A DNA stretch of 64,000 nucleotides from Bradyrhizobium sp. Ash2021. Lineage in GTDB: Bacteria > Pseudomonadota > Alphaproteobacteria > Rhizobiales > Xanthobacteraceae. The notes beneath the pieces are model-generated. The model saw only the letters and a list, made by a program, of their open reading frames with translations, did no database searches and was not told the DNA's origin. Positions 37,180-44,118 of this stretch are shown piece by piece; within the stretch, counting starts at the first letter, position 1; each line of letters opens with the position of its first letter. The stretch spans positions 3,826,501 through 3,890,500 of the forward strand of contig NZ_CP100604.1 of the NCBI RefSeq assembly GCF_031202265.1. The letters run 5' to 3'. A program made the position numbers and the translations under genes.

Positions 37180-37467
37180 TCAACCGCGATGGTCGCGCCA
37201 CGCGCCGTCGAACAGCGCCGATGCGACGTCAACGGTGAGCTTCCGCCAGGCGATAGCGAGTTCGAATGGGTTCGTTGGAGCGAACGTTCCGACGAACCCG
37301 CCCACCACCATCCATCGGGGGTAGCACTCAATCCCGCAATAGCGCATCAAGGTGGAAAGATCATGCAAGTAGCCCTGTTCCAGCGGTCGCGAGCATGCCG
37401 TGCAGATTGATGTCGTGCGCGGTGCCACGTCGTTCACCAGCACAAACCTCATTTTTTGAACTGACAT
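37180..37467 (-). CDS. Small CxxC protein, possible zinc-binding
   Basis: A 95-residue protein with CTACSRPLEQGYLHDL followed by RYCGIECYPRW, giving two cysteine pairs spaced like a treble-clef or zinc-ribbon site. The C-terminal half is neutral and hydrophobic with no motif. A strong GGAGGGATAGGTGAG precedes ATG 37467 and lies inside the end of the secreted-protein gene just upstream, with one base between stop and start, so the two are probably co-translated. Similar small proteins are seen in Bradyrhizobium relatives. Function unknown. Confidence 0.62.
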   Translation of the reverse strand: MSVQKMRFVLVNDVAPRTTSICTACSRPLEQGYLHDLSTLMRYCGIECYPRWMVVGGFVGTFAPTNPFELAIAWRKLTVDVASALFDGAWRDHRG

Positions 37468-37468
37468 C

Positions 37469-37801
37469 TCACCTATCCCTCCAGTTTTTGGTGCGTTTGC
37501 GAGATTGAGTGCTGTCGCCCGCGTTGGGCGGCTGCTTCATTCCCGCCTCGAACGCCGTGCTGCAAGCAACGCTGACCACGGCATTCTTCTCTCTGAGACA
37601 AGCCGTTATTTCATCTGCATTGGGAATGAAGGCACTGCAAAGTCCGAGCACGTCGGGCGTGCACGCCAGGCGTTGTTCTAGTGTTCCTTGCGCGAAGGAG
37701 GGAGCGGGCAAGGCTGTCGCAGACAGCAACGCCAGCGACACGCGCCACTGCGTCAAAGGAAGCCGAAGCAGCATCCATTTACCCCGGCTTTCTACGTTCA
37801 T
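37469..37801 (-). CDS. Small secreted cysteine-containing protein
   Basis: About 110 residues from ATG 37801 (101 from ATG 37774). It has a signal peptide (LALLSATALPAPSFA) and a mature domain with LEQRLACTPDVLGLCSAFIPNADEITACLREK and VVSVACSTAF: four Cys in a pattern I associate with a widespread family of small rhizobial periplasmic proteins. No function is known. It probably forms a two-gene unit with the CxxC protein one base downstream. Confidence 0.65.
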   Translation of the reverse strand: MNVESRGKWMLLRLPLTQWRVSLALLSATALPAPSFAQGTLEQRLACTPDVLGLCSAFIPNADEITACLREKNAVVSVACSTAFEAGMKQPPNAGDSTQSRKRTKNWRDR

Positions 37802-38117
37802 CAGAGGACCTGCCATCCGTACTCGAAGTCGATACGCATCAGAGCGAGACGAATACACGCTTGCCGGAGCCGGTGCTTGTAGCGAAACGTCAGCCTTTGT
37901 AGCTTTCGACCCCGCAGCAGTCCTCCCGCTTCCCGAAAGTGGGAGTGCGGCGCATCGAGCAGAATGCGAAGCCGTCTGGTCCGGTCGAGTTCAGCATCGG
38001 GGCGCACAAACCGCCAAGTCGTCACACGTTTGTCCAAGCGTTGGGAACAACACCGACGCTAACATTTCATGTTGAAATAATGCGCGGCTGATACGCCACT
38101 GGTGGTGGGGACGAGAA
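37802..38117. other. Gap before the acetoacetate-decarboxylase-fold pair
   Basis: 316 bp between the divergent small secreted-protein gene and the first decarboxylase-fold gene. I see nothing I can name beyond a ribosome site (GGGGACGAG) just before 38118. Confidence 0.45.
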
Positions 38118-38918
38118 ATGCTCAAAGGATTCACTGCCCCTCGATCCCCCCTTGGCGTTGCTGCGCTGGTCCCGTCGCCACCCTGGCATTTTGCCGGTGA
38201 CGTTCTGGCGGTGGAATTTTGGAATGATCCTGATGCATCAGTCCACAGCCTTCCGACGGGTGTCGAGCTTGATAAGAAACATCCAGGCCACTCTGTTGCG
38301 CTCTTCGCAGACTACCAGTTCACCGCGCAGAACGATGAGTATCTTGACCCCGCCAGGTATCAATGTCGCCAGTTCACCGTCCTCCTCGACGCGATGTGGA
38401 AGGGGGCACGGATAGCGTGGTGTCCATATTGTTATGCGGATAACGACGCTGCCTTGATGAGAGGCTGGATCCAGGGTTATCCAAGAAAGTTGGGTGCCGT
38501 ACACCAGACCCGTACTTTTGGCACGGCGAGCGCCGCTTCGGCGCCACTCGTGCATGATGGCAGATTCTCGGCCTGCATGTCCGCTCATGGCCGTTTACTG
38601 GTGCAAGCCCGTGTTACCTTGCGCGAAAGAGTCGAGCGTCTTGTCGGATTGCTCGATCGCCAGATTGTGGGACGGCGGCATTTTCCACGGCTCTCCGCCG
38701 GCATGCACGAGAAGCCAGCTGTGGATGAACTCGTTCGATGCGTCTCGAATCATGTCCTGATTACAGACATCTGGATCGGCGAGAGCGAGCTCAATTTTCC
38801 GGAAGCCTATGGCGAAGAGTTGGAAGTGTTGGGACCGCTGAAGGTGGGGCGCGGTTATCGATTCTCGTTTTCCTATTCCGTCACCGATATCGAGATCCTG
38901 GCAGACTTGACCACCTAG
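38118..38918 (+). CDS. Acetoacetate decarboxylase-fold protein, Schiff-base Lys replaced
   Basis: A 266-residue member of the acetoacetate decarboxylase superfamily: N-terminal PPWHFAGDVLAVEFWNDP, EYLDPARYQCRQF in the middle and the active-site segment QGYPRKLG. In Clostridium acetobutylicum the matching YPKKLG holds the Schiff-base Lys115 and its neighbour Lys116. Here the first is Arg (R123, codon AGA at 38484-38486) and the second is Lys (K124), so classical imine-forming decarboxylation is doubtful. Several relatives in this superfamily lack decarboxylase activity and act as hydratases or lyases. It is followed by a paralogue with the intact pair, so a divided or heteromeric role is possible. 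Confidence 0.78.
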   Translation: MLKGFTAPRSPLGVAALVPSPPWHFAGDVLAVEFWNDPDASVHSLPTGVELDKKHPGHSVALFADYQFTAQNDEYLDPARYQCRQFTVLLDAMWKGARIAWCPYCYADNDAALMRGWIQGYPRKLGAVHQTRTFGTASAASAPLVHDGRFSACMSAHGRLLVQARVTLRERVERLVGLLDRQIVGRRHFPRLSAGMHEKPAVDELVRCVSNHVLITDIWIGESELNFPEAYGEELEVLGPLKVGRGYRFSFSYSVTDIEILADLTT

Positions 38919-39051
38919 CAATCTTGGCTGACTAACAAACGCGTCCTGGATTGCGGCAGGAATAAACAAGTCGACGCACTTCGATCAAATCAAATGTGGC
39001 TGGTTTCGGTAGCGTCGGTGCCGAAAGTGATAGACGCATCAGGACACGGGA

Positions 39052-39852
39052 ATGCTCAAGGGCTTTACAGTTCCGAAATCGCCATTCGGCCAGGCCGCTC
39101 TAACTCCGCCACCGCCCTGGCACTATGCCGGCGATGCTGTTGGAGTCGAATTCTGGACGGACCCCGATGCGACGGCGGCGACATTGCCGATTGGTCTTTC
39201 CCCAGATCCGAACTCAAACGGTCGCGCCGTCATGATGTTTCTGGATTGGCAATTCACCGCCCAGGACGACGAATATCTTGAGCCGGCTCGTTATCAATAT
39301 CGCGAGGCGTTTATTTTGGTCGACGCAATGTATCGCGACGTGCCGGTCATGTGGTGTCCGTACATTTATGTCGACAATGACGCTGCACTGGCGCGCGGTT
39401 GGACGCAGGGGTTTCCAAAGAAAATGGGTAGCATTTTTCAGACGCGCTCCTTTGCGGCCTCAGGCCCCGCCGCAGCACCGGTTGCGTCCGGCGGCCGGTT
39501 TGGCGCCAGCCTCTCGGCGCATGGCCAACGTCTTGCGGAAGCCTGCGTGACCTTGCACAAGCCGGTCGAAAACGGATTGTCGTTGCTCGGCCGACCCACG
39601 GTCTTGTTGCGATACTTCCCGAGATTGGCGGCCGGCTACCAGGATAAGCCGGCGGTTAACGAGCTGGCGATGTCGATCATCGACAATCTCACCGTTGCTG
39701 GCGCTTGGATCGGGAAGGGCGAGCTTAATTTTACGGAAACGAATGGCGAAGAACTACACGCGCTCGCGCCGAACAGGATTGAGTCGGGGTTTCGTTACTC
39801 ACTTTCATACTCAGTTAGCGATCTGAAGATCCTCGAAGACCATGGCTCGTAA
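39052..39852 (+). CDS. Acetoacetate decarboxylase-fold protein with intact Lys pair
   Basis: The second tandem copy, also 266 residues and colinear with the first: PPPPWHYAGDAVGVEFWTDP, EYLEPARYQYREAF and QGFPKKMG. The Schiff-base Lys (K123) and its neighbour (K124) are both present, so decarboxylation of a beta-keto acid is chemically possible. ATG 39052 follows GACACGGGA. The gap to the first copy is 133 bp. Substrate is unknown; no ketone-body or butanol genes lie nearby. Confidence 0.82.
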   Translation: MLKGFTVPKSPFGQAALTPPPPWHYAGDAVGVEFWTDPDATAATLPIGLSPDPNSNGRAVMMFLDWQFTAQDDEYLEPARYQYREAFILVDAMYRDVPVMWCPYIYVDNDAALARGWTQGFPKKMGSIFQTRSFAASGPAAAPVASGGRFGASLSAHGQRLAEACVTLHKPVENGLSLLGRPTVLLRYFPRLAAGYQDKPAVNELAMSIIDNLTVAGAWIGKGELNFTETNGEELHALAPNRIESGFRYSLSYSVSDLKILEDHGS

Positions 39853-40224
39853 GTGACTGAAAATACTCCTGCCGTAACGGCGAAGCGCACAGTCCCGCGC
39901 TTCGCCGAGAGGGTCTCCGTGCCACCCCCGTCGCGCGGAGACCCTCGGCGGGGAGATGTTCTTGCGTTAGGTGAGGAAAGATAGTGGGCAAACGAATATT
40001 TGGTCCAAATCATCTACATGACGAGGGCCGCTCTCGACGGCCGAGCGACCCAGCCTGTCGACCTGGCGAGAATAGCTCTCGTCCGCTGACGGCGATGCGG
40101 TAGGGAGCAGAGACATGATGGGGATCGAGCTTCTGCTGCTTGGCCTGGCGCGGCTTTGTGTCAAGGCATTCCACGTCATTGCGGACGGCGGGAGCTGTTC
40201 CTTGAAGGCACGTGACGTTCGCGC
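39853..40224. other. Gap with hairpins between decarboxylase-fold and efflux genes
   Basis: 372 bp containing the hairpin pair at 39880-39950. After it the sequence shows no recognised gene or promoter until the FUSC start at 40225. Confidence 0.5.
39880..39950. repeat. Two adjoining stem-loops
   Basis: The first stem pairs GCGAAGCG (39880-39887) with CGCTTCGC (39898-39905) around ten bases. The second pairs CGCCGAGAGGGTCTCCG (39903-39919) with CGGAGACCCTCGGCG (39936-39950), with a two-base bulge and a 16-base loop. The stems share three bases (39903-39905), so they may be alternative folds. They begin 27 bases after the second decarboxylase-fold stop. No T-run follows; the element could be a terminator of another type, a processing site or a dispersed palindrome. 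Confidence 0.6.
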
Positions 40225-42189
40225 ATGGTAATACCGGTTCACATATGGGCCTATGCCTTCAGAATCTGGCTGGCGGCGGTAGTCGCGCTTTACATAGCGT
40301 TCTGGCTGCAGCTTGGAGGAGCATCATCGGCGGCCGTTACCGTGGCAATTCTGGCACAGCCGACGCGCGGCGCCGCGCTTGCCAAGGCGGTTAACAGGAT
40401 CGCAGCGACACTCATAGGCGCCACCATGTCGGTCGTGATCGCCGGTCTTTTTCCCGGCGAGCGGATCGGAATGCTCGGCGCTTTTGTTTGCTGGATATGC
40501 ATTTGTGTCTTCGTCGCAAGCTACCTCCGCGGCTACCAGGCCTACGCCGCCGTATTGTCCGGCTACACCGTCGCAATCATTGCGCTCGTCAACATCGATA
40601 CGCCGCAGAATGTGTTCACGACGATGACTGACCGAATGGCGGCGATCGCGATCGGTATCCTGTGCGTGACGCTGCTAAATGATGTCTTCGGATCACCACC
40701 GGTGTGGCGCGGATTGGATCGCCGGATAAGCGATATTTGGCGCGATGTCCGCGGCTATGCGCGCGATGTGTTGGCTGGGAACCAGGAGAATCCCGAACGG
40801 ACGGGAGAACTCCTTGCACAAATCTCGGGGTTGAGAGACCAGGTCGACATCGTCGCTCACGATATGGCGGACGGGCGGCACCGGGCTGCGGGCGCAAGGA
40901 GTGCCATGCTCGCACTCGTCGAGATCGTCCAACGGGTTCGGCTGTTGAGTTTGCTCGCGCACGGTGATCCCCTGGCCGTGACTGTCAAAGACCAATGTCT
41001 TGCCGCTCTCGACGACCATCAGGCCGAGGGATTTGCGTTCCTGACAAAGCTGCGTGAAATCGAGTTGTCCCGCCCGGATATTGTTGTTGGAGCGGTTTGG
41101 CAGATTCAACAGGCTGTCCGCTTCGTGGAATCGAAAAGCCTGCTCGACGACGGACTGCTATCTTTGCGCGAAGGGCTCGAGCCGGCGCGCGAGGTCCACC
41201 TGCCGCAGCGCGGGGAATTTGCCGTTGCGTTGGGCAACGCAACGCGCATTGGGATTGCGCTGGTCACGGGAGCCACATTTCTGGTGTTTGCCGGATGGCC
41301 CGCATCTGTTGCTGCCCTGACGATTACAGCGATCCTGTGCGCGCTCAGCACCACAATGCCAAGTCCTTCAAAATTCGCGGTAGCAGCTATGGTGAGCTTC
41401 GCGCTGGCCTCGGTGAGCGCTGGAATCGTGCGCTTCTACGTCCTGACCGAGTCACAGGATTTCGTGAGACTTGCCGTTGCAATCGCGCCAGTCGTGATTT
41501 TTGGCTGTTTGCTCAGTGTCCGTCCTGCGATCGCCGGCATCGGTCTGATCATGAACATTATTTTCCTGGTCCTCCTCGCGCCGTCCAACCCTCAAGTCTA
41601 CAATCCGCTCACTTTCTATTCCGAATGCATGTTCGTCGCTTTCGCCCTCGGGGTCGTGTTTCTGGCCTCCCGCCTGGTGTGGCCGGTGTCTGCGCTCGAC
41701 AAGCAACATGCGGCCGTCAGGGCGACGCAGAGAACATTGACGACATCCGTCGCCGGCACCGAATACAGCCTGCCCGCGCTCGAATTTGATTTGGCTTCCC
41801 GGATCGCCAACTACGTCGCGTCGGCTGCCGCGTGCCGGCCGCGTCGGGAAGTGCTCAGGGGCCTGCTTTCGACCAATGACTTGTCGCTCGCTGCGGCCTC
41901 GGCGCATATTTATTTAGAGCAAAGCTCGGACGATCCGGCAATCCGTTCAAGGATTGGCCAATTGCAACGCGCTCTTTGGTCCGGGAACAGCCGACGACTT
42001 TGCGCCGGCGCGAGATCGATTCTTCGACGGATGCGCGTCAGTCAAGCCGGGGCACGCGAGCCACTTCTGGCGGCGGCGACCGACCTCTGGTCGGTAGGCA
42101 TGGTGCTTGAGCGTGAGAAACGCAGGATCCGGCACTTCTGCGACCATGGCGCGGTCAGGAAAGGAGATATTCGATGGTCGTTGCACTGA
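40225..42189 (+). CDS. FUSC/AaeB-family efflux protein
   Basis: A 654-residue inner-membrane protein with two blocks of about five to six helices (roughly residues 5-160 and 340-490) separated by a cytosolic helical domain, the duplicated layout of AaeB-like aromatic-acid exporters. AAVTVAILAQPTRGAALAKAVNRIAATLIGA is the signature N-terminal stretch. Its stop overlaps the next gene by 16 bases. With the HlyD-like adaptor and DUF1656 protein it should form an aromatic-acid-type efflux system. Confidence 0.88.
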   Translation: MVIPVHIWAYAFRIWLAAVVALYIAFWLQLGGASSAAVTVAILAQPTRGAALAKAVNRIAATLIGATMSVVIAGLFPGERIGMLGAFVCWICICVFVASYLRGYQAYAAVLSGYTVAIIALVNIDTPQNVFTTMTDRMAAIAIGILCVTLLNDVFGSPPVWRGLDRRISDIWRDVRGYARDVLAGNQENPERTGELLAQISGLRDQVDIVAHDMADGRHRAAGARSAMLALVEIVQRVRLLSLLAHGDPLAVTVKDQCLAALDDHQAEGFAFLTKLREIELSRPDIVVGAVWQIQQAVRFVESKSLLDDGLLSLREGLEPAREVHLPQRGEFAVALGNATRIGIALVTGATFLVFAGWPASVAALTITAILCALSTTMPSPSKFAVAAMVSFALASVSAGIVRFYVLTESQDFVRLAVAIAPVVIFGCLLSVRPAIAGIGLIMNIIFLVLLAPSNPQVYNPLTFYSECMFVAFALGVVFLASRLVWPVSALDKQHAAVRATQRTLTTSVAGTEYSLPALEFDLASRIANYVASAAACRPRREVLRGLLSTNDLSLAAASAHIYLEQSSDDPAIRSRIGQLQRALWSGNSRRLCAGARSILRRMRVSQAGAREPLLAAATDLWSVGMVLEREKRRIRHFCDHGAVRKGDIRWSLH

Positions 42190-43121
42190 AGACGAGAAGG
42201 CGATCGCTCAAGGTGCTCCGTTATGTCGCAACCGGCGTGCTTGTCGTCGCGGCGCTTGTTGCCGCGCGTCACGCTTGGCGGATTTACATGACATCTCCAT
42301 GGACGCGCGATGGGATGGTCCGTGTGCAGGTCGCAAACGTGGCGCCACAGATCTCTGGTCAGATCGTTGAGGTGCGAACACACGACAACCAGCACGTTCA
42401 CAAGGGAGATGTGCTCTACGTCATCGAAAAGTTCGATTTCGAGGTGGCGCTCGACAATGCCAAGGCAACAATCCTGAACCGAGAGGCCGACCTCGCAGTC
42501 AAGAAAGCGCAGAACGCCCGGCGGGCGATTCTCACGACGCTGTCCACCTCGATTGAGGAGAAGCAGGTGTTTGACGGCAACGCGAAAATGGCGGAAGCGG
42601 CGCTTGCTAGCGCCAAGGCAGCCCTTTCGCAAGCCGAGATCAATCTGCAGAGGACCGAGGTACAGTCTCCCGTCGACGGCTACGTCACAAATCTTCTGAT
42701 GCGCGTGGGAGATTTCGCCCGGGCCGGTGCCCCCAACCTGTCTGTGATCGACGAGCATTCCTATTGGATCGATGCCTATTTTGAGGAGACGAAACTCGCC
42801 AACATCCATGTCGGCGATCCGGTGGAGGCGACGCTGCTGGGCTTCCAGGCTCCGATCAACGGAAAGGTCGAAAGCATCACGAGCGGAATCAGTGCTGCGA
42901 ACGCGGCAAGCAGCACGCAGGGCCTTCCAAACGTCGACCCGATCTTCACCTGGGTTCGGCTTGCGCAACGAATTCCGGTGCGCATCAGGATCGAACAAGT
43001 CCCTCCGGAGGTATCGCTCGTTGCAGGAATGACCTGCAGCGTCTCGGTTGTCGGAGGAAAGGGAATGCCGGTAGTCGGGCGCGACCGGGGGCTCTTCTAT
43101 CGGCTGGTAAACCTGCCTTAG
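42174..43121 (+). CDS. HlyD/AaeA-family membrane-fusion protein
   Basis: A 315-residue periplasmic adaptor anchored by one N-terminal helix (about 14-33). It has the paired lipoyl halves: VANVAPQISGQIVEVRTHDNQHVHKGD near the front and VQSPVDGYVTNLLMRVGDFARAG after a coiled-coil hairpin (AKATILNREADLAVKKAQNARRAI, ASAKAALSQAEINLQRTE), then a beta-barrel region with the IDAYFEETKLANIHVGDPVE motif. Its start ATG 42174 lies inside the FUSC gene after AAAGGAGAT, so translation is coupled. Confidence 0.9.
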   Translation: MVVALKTRRRSLKVLRYVATGVLVVAALVAARHAWRIYMTSPWTRDGMVRVQVANVAPQISGQIVEVRTHDNQHVHKGDVLYVIEKFDFEVALDNAKATILNREADLAVKKAQNARRAILTTLSTSIEEKQVFDGNAKMAEAALASAKAALSQAEINLQRTEVQSPVDGYVTNLLMRVGDFARAGAPNLSVIDEHSYWIDAYFEETKLANIHVGDPVEATLLGFQAPINGKVESITSGISAANAASSTQGLPNVDPIFTWVRLAQRIPVRIRIEQVPPEVSLVAGMTCSVSVVGGKGMPVVGRDRGLFYRLVNLP

Positions 43122-43130
43122 GGAGATCCA

Positions 43131-43334
43131 ATGAGCGTACCAAGGGATATTGATTTGGGAGGCATCCTGGTGGCTCCCTTTGTGCGATATCTGTTTCTCG
43201 CGTTGGTGATCCTGATCGCCGTTCGATTTGCTGTCGGCCGCCTCGGATTGCGATCAATGTTCGCGAATCCTCCACTCGCGGAGGCGGCCCTGTACGTCTG
43301 CATCCTCGCGTCTCTCATAGCATTTTGGATCTGA
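43131..43334 (+). CDS. DUF1656 (AaeX-like) small membrane protein
   Basis: A 67-residue protein with two hydrophobic helices and the family phrase DIDLGGILVAPFVRYLFLAL. DUF1656 proteins accompany FUSC and HlyD-like genes in aae-type efflux operons; here the order is FUSC-HlyD-DUF1656, with nine bases from the previous stop. Role unknown, possibly a small accessory subunit. Confidence 0.85.
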   Translation: MSVPRDIDLGGILVAPFVRYLFLALVILIAVRFAVGRLGLRSMFANPPLAEAALYVCILASLIAFWI

Positions 43335-43530
43335 GCGACTGCCGAGGTGTTCTGAATTGTTGCGAACTCAGGTTCGCAAAGGTCTAACATATTGATCTTT
43401 AATGCAAAAGTCGTTTCGCGGGGCTGCGCAACATTAACCTTCCATAACGCTGATTAACGAGCCAAACGGCGCCCCTTGCTGCACTCTCTCGCCGATCCGA
43501 AGCCTCGGATAGCTCGTCGAGGGAGTGATC

Positions 43531-44118
43531 ATGGAAGGACTTCAAACTATCGCGGCAGAGTCTTCCTTTGCGGAGGATCAACAGTTCCACCTGGTTGCGA
43601 ACAGCGTGGCCAAGCTGGTTGAGACTGCAAGGCGAGAGCTGGGGCGTGATCAGGAGGCGGCCAAGGCGTCACTGGTCACAGCATCGCACATCCTGCAAGC
43701 GGAGATCGAACGTTGTTCGGGCGCTAACGGCTCCACAAGGGGCGGTCTGGCGGCTTGGCAGATCCTTCGAGTACGAGCTTATATTGACAGCAACTTACAC
43801 CGCACCATTCACATCCGGGATCTCAGTGCTGTCGCGCGTCGAAGCCCGGCGCACTTCTCACGTAAGTTCAAACTGGCCCTTGGCGAGCCGCCACATGCCT
43901 ACGTGGTGAGAAGGCGTCTGGAGAGAGCCTGCCACCTGATGATGACCAGTGTGGAACCACTGAGCGAAATAGCCCTGAGCGTAGGCTTTTCGGATCAAGC
44001 ACATCTATGTAGGCTCTTCAGACAGGCCTTTGGTCAAAGTCCGGCCAACTGGCGACGCGAGCGCGGAATTCCTGGCGAGGTCACCTCAAGAACCGGAGCG
44101 GACGAGAATATCCCATGA
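43531..44118 (+). CDS. AraC-family transcriptional regulator
   Basis: A 195-residue protein whose C-terminal half is a full AraC double helix-turn-helix (YIDSNLHRTIHIRDLSAVAR, SPAHFSRKFKLALGEPPHAYVVRRRLERA, then LSEIALSVGFSDQAHLCRLFRQAFGQSPANWRRE). The N-terminal part is short (about 85 residues) and not a standard cupin. GGGAG precedes ATG 43531. Its stop shares ATGA with the STAND regulator that follows, so the pair is co-translated. The efflux genes 200 bp upstream are likely targets, but this is not shown. Confidence 0.88.
   Translation: MEGLQTIAAESSFAEDQQFHLVANSVAKLVETARRELGRDQEAAKASLVTASHILQAEIERCSGANGSTRGGLAAWQILRVRAYIDSNLHRTIHIRDLSAVARRSPAHFSRKFKLALGEPPHAYVVRRRLERACHLMMTSVEPLSEIALSVGFSDQAHLCRLFRQAFGQSPANWRRERGIPGEVTSRTGADENIP

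Noticed and set aside
36817..38117. Plus-strand frames across the small-gene region
   Set aside because: They oppose minus-strand frames that have signal peptides, Cys motifs and ribosome sites; the plus frames have none.
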